Assembly (NCBI RefSeq): GCF_021107415.1
Contig: NZ_JAIOSW010000258.1
Span: 1-14,635, forward strand
Direction of reading: 5' to 3'
Origin: Desulfobacula sp.
Lineage (GTDB): Bacteria; Desulfobacterota; Desulfobacteria; Desulfobacterales; Desulfobacteraceae
Length of the DNA stretch: 14,635 nt
The notes beneath the pieces were generated by a model that saw only the letters and a program-made list of their open reading frames with translations, was not told the origin of the DNA and ran no database searches. Position 1 is the stretch's first letter. Every line of letters starts with the position of its first letter. This document shows, one piece after another, positions 1-7,815 of this stretch. The translations under genes were made by a program, and so were the position numbers.

Positions 1-69
1 CATTATATTTTTCCTGGCAATACAAAATCATTCAAATTCTTGACCTTGACAAACAGTTTTGATATTTAG

Positions 70-258
70 ATGATTATGAAATCAATTGATGAACAGATAT
101 TAAGAGCAACAAAAGAGATTATAGTTAAATTCATTGAAATGGGAAGACTATCCCCATCCAATCTTCATGAATCTTTTAAAGATATTTATACAACGGTTAA
201 TGAAACTGTTAAAAAACATGTGAACAAAGCAGCGTCTTCTGATGACCAACAAGACTGA
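70..258 (+). CDS. Small hypothetical protein
   Basis: A 62-residue reading frame that I do not recognise. It is mostly charged and helical-looking, with no membrane segment, no cysteines and no known motif; the end (around residues 53-62) is polar and rich in Ser, Asp and Gln. The start is uncertain: ATG at 70 or ATG at 76 (third residue), and neither has a clear Shine-Dalgarno sequence. TTGACC and TTGACA hexamers lie at 40-51, but no well-spaced -10 box follows. The stop overlaps the next start by 17 bases (242-258), which suggests translational coupling to the membrane protein downstream. That arrangement is the main reason to believe it is a real gene. Confidence 0.55.
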   Translation: MIMKSIDEQILRATKEIIVKFIEMGRLSPSNLHESFKDIYTTVNETVKKHVNKAASSDDQQD

Positions 259-1228
259 AAATATTTTTTCAAGAATAAAATCCGGGATAAGACAGGGCCT
301 GATAAAAGGGTGGAAAGGACTCATCTGGCTGCTGAAGATTATTCTTCCCATATCTTTTGCCACTACCCTGCTGGTTCACTTTGGAATCATTTACAAACTG
401 GATTTTCTGCTGACACCGGTCATGACATGGCTCTCCCTGCCGGCATCTGCTGCCCTTGTTATCATCATCGGGCTTTTTACCGGCATTTATGGAACCGTGG
501 CCGCTCTTTCTGTTATGCCCTTTTCCATGGAACATATGACCCTGATTGCCATATTCACCCTGATATCCCATAACCTGATCCAGGAGAGCATTGTTCAGGG
601 GAACTCAGGGCTCAATTCAGTCTTTGCGGCTTTTTTCAGATTGTTTATAGCATTACTTGTGACTTTTACCTGCGCAAAAATAATGGGTGTAACCCCTGAA
701 ACAGGTGGGGCGATGGGCATGGGAACCTTTGCCCAGGAAACAAAGCCGTTTGTGGTAATGTTAAAACATTGGGGGTGGGGAACCTTTAAACTGATCGTTC
801 AGATTTTTTGTATTATCATGCCGCTGATGGTGATTCTCGAACTGGCTAAAGAGTTTAATATTATAACCTTTATAACTAAAATGACATCTCCGGTTCTCTC
901 TGTTATGGGCCTGAACCGTTCAACCGGGATGCTCTGGCTGACAGCATCCATTTTTGGACTGGCCTATGGGGCGGCAGTCATTGTTGAAGAGACTCGATCC
1001 AATGAGTATAAAAAAGAGGACTTAACCAAACTGCATCTTTCCATTGGGATCAATCATGCTATGATTGAAGATCCTGCCTTGTTCCTGCCTTTGGGGCTGC
1101 CGATATTCTGGTTATGGATTCCAAGATTACTTGCTGCCATAATTGTTACCTGGCTGTATTCGGTTTTTTTATCTGCAAGGAGGCGTTATGTTAAGCGAGC
1201 TTGCCATAAAAAACTTTGCGATCATTGA
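242..1228 (+). CDS. Nucleoside-recognition (gate) domain membrane protein
   Basis: A 328-residue, strongly hydrophobic inner-membrane protein with roughly eight predicted membrane segments. It looks like two halves of the Gate/nucleoside-recognition fold, known from spore maturation proteins SpmA/SpmB and from part of FeoB. The first half covers about residues 20-150, with helices around the ILPISFATTLLVHFGII and IIIGLFTGIYGTVA stretches. The second half covers about residues 175-320, starting near KLIVQIFCIIMPLM. The family name does not prove nucleoside transport, and the substrate is unknown. The start at 242 lacks a good ribosome site and probably relies on coupling to the small gene upstream. 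The 3' end overlaps the recN start by 41 bases (1188-1228), so the genes are likely co-transcribed. Confidence 0.75.
   Translation: MTNKTENIFSRIKSGIRQGLIKGWKGLIWLLKIILPISFATTLLVHFGIIYKLDFLLTPVMTWLSLPASAALVIIIGLFTGIYGTVAALSVMPFSMEHMTLIAIFTLISHNLIQESIVQGNSGLNSVFAAFFRLFIALLVTFTCAKIMGVTPETGGAMGMGTFAQETKPFVVMLKHWGWGTFKLIVQIFCIIMPLMVILELAKEFNIITFITKMTSPVLSVMGLNRSTGMLWLTASIFGLAYGAAVIVEETRSNEYKKEDLTKLHLSIGINHAMIEDPALFLPLGLPIFWLWIPRLLAAIIVTWLYSVFLSARRRYVKRACHKKLCDH
1177..1183 (+). promoter_or_regulatory. Ribosome binding site that sets the recN start
   Basis: AAGGAGG lies four bases before ATG 1188. This strong site, inside the end of the upstream gene, fixes the recN start at 1188. The longer in-frame start at 1143 would add 15 residues (through LQGGV) that do not resemble a RecN N-terminus. 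Confidence 0.85.
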
Positions 1229-2954
1229 TGACATACGGATTTCATTTAAAGACGGATTTTCCGTATTGACCGGGGAAACCGGTACGGGAAAATCAATTAT
1301 TGTTGAGGCAGTCAACCTGTTGCTCGGGTCAAGGGCATCGGCTGATCTGGTGAGAGCAGGCTGTGACAATGCAGAATTGGAAGCCTTTTTTGACTTTGAT
1401 GAGCATTCACAGGCTGAAACAATTTTAGAAGAGCAGGGCATTGATAGTTCCAACGGCCTGATTGTCCGCCGGGTTATTTCATCTTTGGGTAAAAGCCGTG
1501 TATTTATCAATTCACGGCAGTCTACCCTGGATTTTTTAAAACAGGTAACCCATAATCTTGCCGGTATCTCAAGTCAGCATGCCCATCAGGGGCTTTTAAA
1601 AAAAGAGAACCATTTGGATATTTTAGATGAGTTCGCAGGGACAACAGATCTGAAAAATGGAGTCCGGAACCTGTACCAGACGATTGTTCCTTTAAAAAAA
1701 AAGATAAGAGAACTAAAAGAAAGCCTGGATACAAAAAGAAAAGAACAGGATTTTTTAGAGTTTCAAATAAATGAAATCAGCGATGCTGCTATTGTGCCCC
1801 ATGAAGACGAAGACCTTGAAAAAAAACGTGATACTCTTTTGAATGCATCAAAAATATTTGAGGCGACCAATCGTTCCATCCATGAAATCTACGACAGGGA
1901 AGGGTCTCTCATCGAGAGCTTGTCTTTTTTAAGAAATGATATGGAAAAAGCAGGCACAGTAGATGAATCCCTTGAAAAAATTGCACACCAGCTTTCAGGT
2001 ACCATATTTGATTTGCAGGATATTGCCGAACAATTAAGGAATTTCTCTTCTACCATTGATCTTGATCCAGCCTCTCTTGAAACGACGGATCAAAGACTGG
2101 ACTTGATTTCCAGACTGAAAAGAAAATATGGCGGGAGCCTTGATGCGCTGTTTGATGAATATGAAGCAATGCAAAAGAGGCTTTCTCATACCACTGAGAT
2201 TGAAAAACAAATTATTGTTTTTGAAAAGGACATTCAGCAGGGTTTAAAAGTGATTGATCAAAAAGCAAAAGAATTATCAACCTTAAGGAAAATATCCGGT
2301 GAAAAATTATCCGGACTTGCCAGAATTGAATTGGATGCCCTTGAAATGGCAAAAGCAGAGTTTAAGGTTGCCTTTTCCACTCAGAGCACCAGTCAGAGCA
2401 CCAGTCAGAGCACCAGTCAGAGCACCGGTCAGAGCACCGGTCAGAGCAATGGGGATTCAGATGATATCGCAACAACTGCCGGGGAAAAAATAGGGCCAAA
2501 CGGGATGGATAAAGTCAGTTTTCTTCTTCGCCCAAATCCAGGGGAAGCTTTAAAACCGCTTGTTAAAATTGCTTCGGGTGGCGAACTGTCAAGAATTGTT
2601 CTGGCCTTAAAGGCGGTTCTCTCGAAAACTCAGTCTTTGGAAACATTGATTTTTGACGAAGTGGATGCCGGTATCGGGGGAGCAACATCAGAGAAAGTCG
2701 GTCTTAAATTAAAACAATTGTCCCAGAAACATCAGGTGATCTGTATTACACATCTGGCCCAGATTGCAAAATATGCTACAAACCAGTTCAGAATAACTAA
2801 AGATGTGATCAATGAGCGGACCTGTACAAGTATTGTCTCTTTGAAAGAAGAAACTGAAAGAATTGAGGAAATCGCCCGGATGATCGGCGGGACAAGTATT
2901 TCCAACGCAACCCTGACCCATGCCAGAGAACTGCTTGATCAGGCTTCCTCTTGA
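1188..2954 (+). CDS. recN: DNA repair ATPase RecN
   Basis: A 588-residue SMC-like ATPase that acts in double-strand-break repair. The start MLSELAIKNFAIID is the typical RecN opening. Walker A GETGTGKS is at residues 29-36, a Q-loop-like SSQHAHQ follows, and a long charged coiled-coil arm occupies about residues 165-400. The signature ASGGELS is at 462-468, Walker B IFDEVDAG has D490/E491, and a CITHLAQ switch region follows, so both ATPase halves look complete. The odd feature is a low-complexity insert (about residues 397-424) made of repeated QSTS/QSTG tetrapeptides between the arm and the C-terminal lobe, just before the segment VSFLLRPNPGEALKPL. Length is close to the usual 550-590 residues. 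The gene overlaps the membrane protein upstream, and FmdB follows after about 60 bases. Confidence 0.96.
   Translation: MLSELAIKNFAIIDDIRISFKDGFSVLTGETGTGKSIIVEAVNLLLGSRASADLVRAGCDNAELEAFFDFDEHSQAETILEEQGIDSSNGLIVRRVISSLGKSRVFINSRQSTLDFLKQVTHNLAGISSQHAHQGLLKKENHLDILDEFAGTTDLKNGVRNLYQTIVPLKKKIRELKESLDTKRKEQDFLEFQINEISDAAIVPHEDEDLEKKRDTLLNASKIFEATNRSIHEIYDREGSLIESLSFLRNDMEKAGTVDESLEKIAHQLSGTIFDLQDIAEQLRNFSSTIDLDPASLETTDQRLDLISRLKRKYGGSLDALFDEYEAMQKRLSHTTEIEKQIIVFEKDIQQGLKVIDQKAKELSTLRKISGEKLSGLARIELDALEMAKAEFKVAFSTQSTSQSTSQSTSQSTGQSTGQSNGDSDDIATTAGEKIGPNGMDKVSFLLRPNPGEALKPLVKIASGGELSRIVLALKAVLSKTQSLETLIFDEVDAGIGGATSEKVGLKLKQLSQKHQVICITHLAQIAKYATNQFRITKDVINERTCTSIVSLKEETERIEEIARMIGGTSISNATLTHARELLDQASS
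2382..2441 (+). repeat. In-frame 12 bp tandem repeat inside recN
   Basis: Five consecutive copies of a 12-base unit: CAGAGCACCAGT three times, then CAGAGCACCGGT twice. A half unit follows at 2442-2447. Each unit adds four residues (Gln-Ser-Thr-Ser/Gly), so copy-number change keeps the frame. The near identity of the units points to recent slippage expansion. Confidence 0.95.
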
Positions 2955-3015
2955 CAAATAGGCTTTTATGATTAAGTTAAGAAATTATTGAAAATCCGGA
3001 AACAAAGGAGCTGTT

Positions 3016-3276
3016 ATGCCAATATATGAATTTAAATGCTCAAAATGTGAAGAATTTTTTGAAGTCATTGTAATGGCCTCAGATGATAATGATACGATCC
3101 ATTGCCCCAAATGCAAATCAAAGGAATTTGAGAGAGTTGTTTCCAAAACCAATTTTGCCATGGGAAGTTCATCTTCCGGACAATTTAATAATGGGGCTAA
3201 GGGAGTTCATACCCAGGAAAGACAATGCGCCACCGGATCTTGTAAAACCTACACTGTTCCGGGTGAGACCAGGTGA
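3016..3276 (+). CDS. FmdB-family zinc ribbon protein
   Basis: An 86-residue putative regulatory protein of the FmdB/CxxC_CxxC_SSSS family. It begins MPIYEFKCSKC, the classic family opening. One zinc knuckle is C8/C11 and the second is C30/C33 (CPKC), consistent with one bound zinc. The tail (about residues 50-86) is Ser/Gly/Asn-rich and carries two more cysteines near the end (CATGSC). A good ribosome site, AAAGGAG, lies just ahead of ATG 3016. The family was named for a gene linked to formamidase regulation, but its real function is generally unknown. It lies between recN and gltA on the same strand. Confidence 0.88.
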   Translation: MPIYEFKCSKCEEFFEVIVMASDDNDTIHCPKCKSKEFERVVSKTNFAMGSSSSGQFNNGAKGVHTQERQCATGSCKTYTVPGETR

Positions 3277-3294
3277 GAATAAGATAACCCCGCA

Positions 3295-3321
3295 AGACTC
3301 GTTTGCCAGTCTAAGTTTTTT
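3295..3321 (+). terminator. Possible weak intrinsic terminator after the FmdB gene
   Basis: AGACT (3295-3299) pairs with AGTCT (3308-3312) around an 8-base loop, and a run of six T follows at 3316-3321. The stem is only five pairs, so this is a weak candidate. It sits where transcription from the upstream operon would end before gltA. Confidence 0.3.
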
Positions 3322-3371
3322 CCCATTTAGAAAATCGATGTAAAATAGCTGCGTAAGACAAGGAGATTTTG

Positions 3372-4655
3372 ATGAAAGAGTATGCCAAACTTGTGATTGA
3401 TGGAAAAGAGCTGACACTTCCCGTGATTGAAGGTTCAGAAGGAGAAAAGGCAATTGATATCAGAAGCCTGCGCCAGGAAACAGGATATATTACATTTGAT
3501 CCCGGATTTGGAAATACCGGAACCTGCAAAAGTGCCATTACCTATATGGATGGGGAAAGGGGCATTTTAAGGCATCGGGGTATCCCCATTGAGCAACTGG
3601 CCGAGCACTCAACTTTTGTAGAAACAGCTGCTCTCTTAATTACAGGACATCTTCCCACCAGAAAAGAATTGACCCGAATCAGCGTCTATTTGAATGATTT
3701 CTCTCCTTTGCATGAGAATATGAAGGCGTTTTACCAGAATTATCCCCCCAAAGCCCACCCCATGGGAATCCTTTCCGCCATGGTTAATGCCATGAGAAGT
3801 TTTTATCCTGAATTGGTTGGCATTGAGGAGGAGATGAACACAACATATCTTCGGCTGATTTCTAAAATCAGGACAATGTCGGCAATGGCTTACAGGATTT
3901 CATTAGGGGAAAAGGTTGTCTATCCAAGGCCGGATCTGTGTTATTGTGCTAACTTTTTAAACATGATGTTTGACAATGTGGTGGTTCCCTATCGTATAGA
4001 TGATGATATGGTCAGGGCCTTAAATGTTTTCTGGATTCTTCATGCCGATCATGAGCAGAATTGTTCCACCACTGCCGTAAGGGTTGTGGGAAGTGGCAAG
4101 GTCAATATTTATTCAGCGATTTCATCTGGAATTTCAGCACTTTGGGGACCCCTGCATGGCGGAGCAAATCAGGCAGTGGTCAATATGCTGGAAGAAATTC
4201 ATAAAGACGGGATGACGATCAATGAGTGCCTCTCAAAAGCAAAAGATAAAAATGATCCTTTCCGGCTTTATGGATTCGGTCACAGGGTCTATAAGACCTT
4301 TGACCCACGGTCAAAGATCATGAAAAAGATGAGTGATATCCTCCTTGCAAAAATTAAAAGAAAAGACCCCTTGCTGGATATTGTCCAAAGGCTTGAGGAA
4401 GCCGCTTTAAAAGATTCGTATTTTAAAGACAAAAATCTTTACCCTAATGTTGATTTTTATTCGGGCATTGTATTGCGGGCCATGGGGATTCCAACCAAGA
4501 TGTTTACGGTTATGTTTGCCATAGGCCGTCTGCCGGGATGGATTGCCCAGTGGAAAGAGGATATATCTGACCCTGAGATGAGGATATCAAGACCGCGTCA
4601 GATCTATACAGGTGATCAGTTTTCTGATTATATGCCCATTGATGATCGGGGATAG
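3372..4655 (+). CDS. gltA: Citrate synthase (type II, hexameric class)
   Basis: A 427-residue enzyme that condenses acetyl-CoA with oxaloacetate to citrate in the cytoplasm, the entry step of the TCA cycle. Its length equals that of E. coli GltA. The expected catalytic residues are present: H262 in LWGPLHGGAN, H304 in GFGHRVY and D361 in NVDFYSG, almost the same positions as E. coli H264, H305 and D362. The N-terminal domain (about 1-60) with an early LRQETGYITFDPGF segment is typical of the Gram-negative NADH-sensitive class; NADH regulation is an inference. I chose ATG 3372 over TTG 3369 because AAGGAG at 3360-3365 is well spaced from it. The gene converges on ltaE with only five bases between the stops and no visible terminator. 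Confidence 0.96.
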   Translation: MKEYAKLVIDGKELTLPVIEGSEGEKAIDIRSLRQETGYITFDPGFGNTGTCKSAITYMDGERGILRHRGIPIEQLAEHSTFVETAALLITGHLPTRKELTRISVYLNDFSPLHENMKAFYQNYPPKAHPMGILSAMVNAMRSFYPELVGIEEEMNTTYLRLISKIRTMSAMAYRISLGEKVVYPRPDLCYCANFLNMMFDNVVVPYRIDDDMVRALNVFWILHADHEQNCSTTAVRVVGSGKVNIYSAISSGISALWGPLHGGANQAVVNMLEEIHKDGMTINECLSKAKDKNDPFRLYGFGHRVYKTFDPRSKIMKKMSDILLAKIKRKDPLLDIVQRLEEAALKDSYFKDKNLYPNVDFYSGIVLRAMGIPTKMFTVMFAIGRLPGWIAQWKEDISDPEMRISRPRQIYTGDQFSDYMPIDDRG

Positions 4656-4660
4656 TTTGT

Positions 4661-5674
4661 CTACCCGAAGAACGCTTTGAACGCCTGGATAGTAACCTCA
4701 ATATCCTCGGTTGATATATCCAGGTGAGTGACCAGTCTTAAGTGATTGCTTTTATCGATGATGATTCTATTTTCTTTTAGAAAATTATAAAATGCATCCA
4801 TATCCGCTTTGATATCTGCAAAAATGATATTGGTTTGAACCATCTGCATATCAATTTGAATATCATTTATTTCAGATAATCCTCTGGCCAGGGTCAGAGC
4901 ATTTTCATGGTCCTTTTCAAGCCGCTGGATATTGTTTGAAAGGGCAAAAATACCTGCGGCTGCCAGGATGCCTGCCTGTCTCATACCGCCGCCCAGAACC
5001 TTGCGCCAGCGCCTTGCTTTTTTTATCCGGTCTCTTGACCCACAGAGAACAGACCCCACAGGTGCGCCCAGGCCTTTTGACAGACAGCAGGAAATCGTAT
5101 CAAAATATTTTGTGATCTCTTTGACATCAACCTTAAGCTTTACGGCAGCATTAAAGACTCTTGCCCCGTCAAGATGAAGCATTAACCTGTTGTCCGTTGC
5201 AAACTTGCTTGCCTTTTTAAGATAATCCAAAGGCAATACTTTTCCCGCCTGGGTGTTTTCAAGGCAGAAAAGTGCTGTCCTGGCAAAATGAAAATCATCG
5301 GGTTTAATAAATTGTGATACTTTTTCAAGATTTAAACTCCCATCGGGTTCAAAATCCAGGGGCTGGGGCTGAATACTTCCAAACACAGCAGCGCCTCCTC
5401 CTTCATACCGGTAGGTATGGGCGTGCTGCCCCACAATATACTCATCTCCTCTTTCACAATGGACCAGAAGAGCCAAAAGATTGGTCTGGGTGCCGCTGGT
5501 GCAGAAAATTGCCTCTTCTGTACCGAGCATTTTTGCGGCAAGGGCCTCAAGTTCATTCATGGTGGGATCTTCCCCATACACATCGTCCCCTACCTTTGCA
5601 GTTGCCATGGCTTTTCGCATGGCAGCCGAAGGTTTGGTGACGGTATCACTTCTTAAATCAATCTGTTTTTCCAT
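4661..5674 (-). CDS. ltaE: Low-specificity L-threonine aldolase
   Basis: A 337-residue PLP-dependent aldolase that cleaves L-threonine or L-allo-threonine to glycine and acetaldehyde. The start MEKQIDLRSDTVTKP is typical, followed by [10 protein letters not shown] (about 29-38), the [13 protein letters not shown] cofactor-binding region (about 58-70) and the His-containing QHAHTYRYEGGGAA (83-96). D169 and R172 in HLDGAR match E. coli D168/R171. K200 in LSKGLGAPVGS is the predicted PLP lysine (E. coli K197). The gene looks complete and functional. Its upstream region has been replaced by the end of a broken regulator gene that overlaps the first 17 bases, and no strong ribosome site is visible. 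Expression may depend on readthrough or coupling. A diverged fragment of the same gene lies at 8038-8257. Confidence 0.94.
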   Translation of the reverse strand: MEKQIDLRSDTVTKPSAAMRKAMATAKVGDDVYGEDPTMNELEALAAKMLGTEEAIFCTSGTQTNLLALLVHCERGDEYIVGQHAHTYRYEGGGAAVFGSIQPQPLDFEPDGSLNLEKVSQFIKPDDFHFARTALFCLENTQAGKVLPLDYLKKASKFATDNRLMLHLDGARVFNAAVKLKVDVKEITKYFDTISCCLSKGLGAPVGSVLCGSRDRIKKARRWRKVLGGGMRQAGILAAAGIFALSNNIQRLEKDHENALTLARGLSEINDIQIDMQMVQTNIIFADIKADMDAFYNFLKENRIIIDKSNHLRLVTHLDISTEDIEVTIQAFKAFFG

Positions 5675-6218
5675 TGTTTTTACTAAAAAGTCCTATCTTG
5701 TTGCAAGTTTCTAAATATGGCTTGCGTAAAAAGTTTATTTCATAATAAGGATTCTTGTCCGCTTCTTTATTTATCAATGTCCTAATCTGTTTATGAATTG
5801 TATCAACAGGACGTTTCAGGCTGTTTGCTACATCATTTGCCTGTGTCCCCGGGTGTTTTGCGATATATTCCAGCAATAAAAGTAATTCAGGATTTAACTT
5901 GCCATTTAACTTGCCATTTAACTTGCCATTTAACTTGCCATTACTTGACACGTTATTCTCGACAACCTGGCGTTTAAAAATAGCTGTAACAAAATAGTCA
6001 AATTCAAATTGAATGGGATTAAGCCCTGCTTCTTTCATCAATTTCTGCATTCTTATAATGCCGGTTCCCATTTTTTCTATATAGCCCATACGGTGAAAAA
6101 GGTTTGCAATGTTGGCATTACGCAGAATACTTTTCTTCCCAAAGCTCTTTTTATCAAGACCTTTGACAAGAGTGCCGGGGCTTGATATCTCCATCTGTTT
6201 CAGTTCTTTTGAAGTCAT
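5658..6218 (-). pseudogene. C-terminal remnant of an AlbA_2/GHKL-type ATP-binding transcriptional regulator
   Basis: An open frame of about 186 residues that matches only the second half of the RecG-like/AlbA_2 'putative transcriptional regulator' family. The motif MEISSPGTLVKGL followed by RNANIANLFHRMGYIEKMGTGI is the usual HATPase_c_4 segment of these proteins. It is followed by a four-copy GKLN spacer and a winged helix (about residues 115-160, KHPGTQANDVANSLKRPVDTI). The family normally has some 250-300 residues in front of this, including the AlbA_2 domain, and they are absent. The ATG at 6218 overlaps the hsdR remnant's stop as TGATG, so the piece could still be translated. The 3' end overlaps ltaE by 17 bases. 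Transcription regulation by this fragment alone is doubtful. Confidence 0.7.
5892..5939 (-). repeat. In-frame 12 bp tandem repeat coding for GKLN units
   Basis: Four perfect copies of a 12-base unit (plus-strand ATTTAACTTGCC), followed by a partial unit. On the minus strand they encode repeated Asn-Gly-Lys-Leu just ahead of the winged-helix segment. Direct adjacency with no spacers excludes a CRISPR array. Confidence 0.93.
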
Positions 6219-6571
6219 CAAGCTGCCAGATCTTTAGTTAATAGTAAAATTTCATCTAATAATTTCTTATTACTTTTTATGTAATGGTAGCGTTCAAGAT
6301 CGTCACGAGTTGGATATCCTATTATTTTTCTTGGGGGATAGTTTTCCAAATCCCAGAAAAATATTTCAAATCCATTTGTATAAAAACATAATGGGAGTCT
6401 GCAATTATATTGTTTCTGGATGTTATAACAGTATTGTTTAGCCTGCTCACGATCAGCTTCACCATCTTTGGAAGTTTTCTTTGCTTCAATTACCTGTGTA
6501 CAGTCAGTAATATCCCAACCGGCAGCTAATAACTGTTTGTCTATTATCTCTTTTTTTGTTTGATTTTCCAT
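6218..6571 (-). pseudogene. Remnant of type I restriction enzyme R subunit, N-terminal part only
   Basis: A 117-residue frame starting MENQTKKEIIDKQL at ATG 6571; starts further upstream (ATG 6580, TTG 6616) are possible, and none has a clear ribosome site. It resembles the HSDR_N nuclease domain: LLAAGWDI, then VIEAKKTSKD, EQAKQY, FYTNGFEIFFWD and YPPRKIIGYPTRDDLERY. Full HsdR proteins exceed 700 residues and carry a helicase motor, all missing here. GWDITD is joined almost directly to the EAK motif, so the usual stretch with the catalytic Asp has also been deleted. This is a doubly deleted relic, not an active nuclease. No hsdM or hsdS is present in the window. Confidence 0.72.
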
Positions 6572-6628
6572 GTTTGTCATTATATGTTTTGTATCTATGG
6601 GATAGGAAAATGTCAAGGAAGAAGGGCT

Positions 6629-7300
6629 TTTCCCACTGATGTTGAAGAGGTGTATCTGGGTGACAATGGCATTTTAAATCATGCAGGAAACAGGACCGTT
6701 GTGATTGATATGACCACATCCATCCCGGATCTTGCTGTTAAAATTTATTAAAAGGCAAAAGGAAAAGGCATTGAATCACTTGATGCGCCCGTGTCAGGTG
6801 GGAATTTGGGTGCTCAAAATGCAAGTCTTTCCATTATGGTTGGCGGGGATAAAAAGACCTTTGATAAGGTCGGACCTCTTTTTAAAGTGATGGGTAAAAA
6901 TATTGTACTCCAGGGGAAGCCAGGTGCAGGCCAGCATACCAAAGTGGCCAACCAGATTGCCATTGCAGCCGGAATGGTGGCGGTTTGTGAGGCCATAGCG
7001 TATGCTAAAAATCAGGTCTTGATCCAAAAACCGTACAAAACCGTACTTAAGAGTATTGGGTCGGGTGCTGCCGGATCATGGTCATTAAATAATCTGGGTC
7101 CCCGGATGATTGAAGAAAACTTTGAGCCGGGATTTTATATCAAACATTTTATAAAAGATATGAATATTGCCGTGACATCTTCAAACCGTTTAGGACTTGA
7201 AACCCCTGGGCTCAATCTTGCCTTGTCCCTGTATGAAAAAATGGCGGAAAAGGGATTTGAAAACAATGGAACCCAGGCACTCTTTAAGCTGTTTCAATAG
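6629..7300 (+). pseudogene. Decayed second copy of beta-hydroxyacid dehydrogenase
   Basis: This matches codons about 73-292 of the intact gene at 9996-10874, ending with the same FKLFQ. The N-terminal Rossmann region, including the GLGVMG loop, is missing. Defects visible against the intact copy are a one-base loss near 6634, an in-frame TAA at 6749-6751 where the intact gene has GAG, and a one-base loss near 7015. The last is offset by a 10-base tandem duplication at 7027-7046. The piece from GTG 6791 to 7300 stays open (169 residues) and keeps the catalytic-lysine region GAGQHTKVAN, but it has no cofactor-binding domain and should not be called as a working gene. By eye the last 195 bases are about 87% identical to the intact copy. 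Confidence 0.88.
7027..7046 (+). repeat. 10 bp tandem duplication in the dehydrogenase pseudogene
   Basis: AAAACCGTAC occurs twice in direct succession at 7027-7036 and 7037-7046. The intact gene has a single related segment. Together with a nearby one-base loss it inserts three net residues and restores the frame. Confidence 0.9.
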
Positions 7301-7305
7301 ATCCC

Positions 7306-7743
7306 GTGGAGATATTAGCTGAATACAGCTATTGGGGATTGTTTCTGGCCTCATTTCTTGCAGCAACCATTCTGCCTTTCAGTTCTGAAGTGGTCTTAGG
7401 GTATCTGCTAACCCATGATTTCAGCCCATATGTGACGGTTTTTGCTGCAACAACCGGTAATGTGCTGGGATCTGTCGTAAATTATGGCCTAGGGATTTTG
7501 GGCAGCCGGATACTGCTTAATAAATTTTATAGAATATCAAATTTGGAAATTGGAAAGGCTGAAAACCGTTTTAAAAAATACGGAGTTTTTAGCCTTTTGT
7601 TTGCATGGGTTCCCATTATTGGTGATCCATTAACCGTTGCCGCAGGAATACTGAAAGTTAATTTTATTGTATTTCTTTTGCTTGTGAGCATCGGCAAATT
7701 TTTGAGGTATGTTTTTGTCTCCTGGGCTGTCTTGACAATTTAA
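7306..7743 (+). CDS. YqaA/DedA-like small membrane protein
   Basis: A 145-residue hydrophobic protein of the YqaA branch of the SNARE-associated/DedA superfamily. Visible family features are LAATILPFSSEVVLGYLL (about 18-35), GNVLGSVVNYGLGILG (about 51-66), a charged loop KAENRFKKYG (about 84-93), and WVPIIGDPLTVAAGILK (about 100-116). The gene appears complete. The GTG start at 7306 lies five bases after the stop of the dehydrogenase pseudogene, with no clear ribosome site, which is consistent with coupling to that gene originally. DedA relatives are linked to lipid flipping and membrane homeostasis; the role of this protein is unknown. At the intact dehydrogenase locus this gene is deleted except for six codons (10880-10897). 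Confidence 0.8.
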   Translation: MEILAEYSYWGLFLASFLAATILPFSSEVVLGYLLTHDFSPYVTVFAATTGNVLGSVVNYGLGILGSRILLNKFYRISNLEIGKAENRFKKYGVFSLLFAWVPIIGDPLTVAAGILKVNFIVFLLLVSIGKFLRYVFVSWAVLTI

Positions 7744-7750
7744 AATAATA

Positions 7751-7796
7751 ATACCCCTGGAAATGATATGTCAGGCATATTTTTTTCCAGGGGTAT
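7751..7796 (-). terminator. Hairpin terminator, copy at the broken locus
   Basis: A 13-pair stem ATACCCCTGGAAA (7751-7763) pairs with 7784-7796, and an inner ATATG/CATAT stem is at 766-770/776-780 of the 7 kb region. T-rich sequence follows on the minus-strand side (TATTATTATTTTA), so it best terminates minus-strand uraA transcription. It is the counterpart of the hairpin at 10900-10945. Confidence 0.8.
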
Positions 7797-7815
7797 GGAA
7801 GAGCTGTCTATTGAA

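Noticed and set aside
2382..2447. CRISPR-like direct repeats
   Set aside because: Units are 12 bases and directly adjacent with no spacers, and they lie in frame inside recN. The same reasoning excludes 5892-5939.
2299..2493. Frame with repeated Arg-Ala-Pro-Val units
   Set aside because: It is an out-of-frame reading of the recN tandem repeat; the RecN frame carries all expected motifs.
5658..6571. New two-gene defence system
   Set aside because: Both genes match only parts of known families, and the nuclease part lacks the region with its catalytic Asp, so decay is the simpler reading.
6791..7300. Stand-alone 169-residue dehydrogenase gene starting at GTG
   Set aside because: It lacks the cofactor-binding half, follows an in-frame stop, and aligns inside a larger decayed copy of the gene at 9996-10874.
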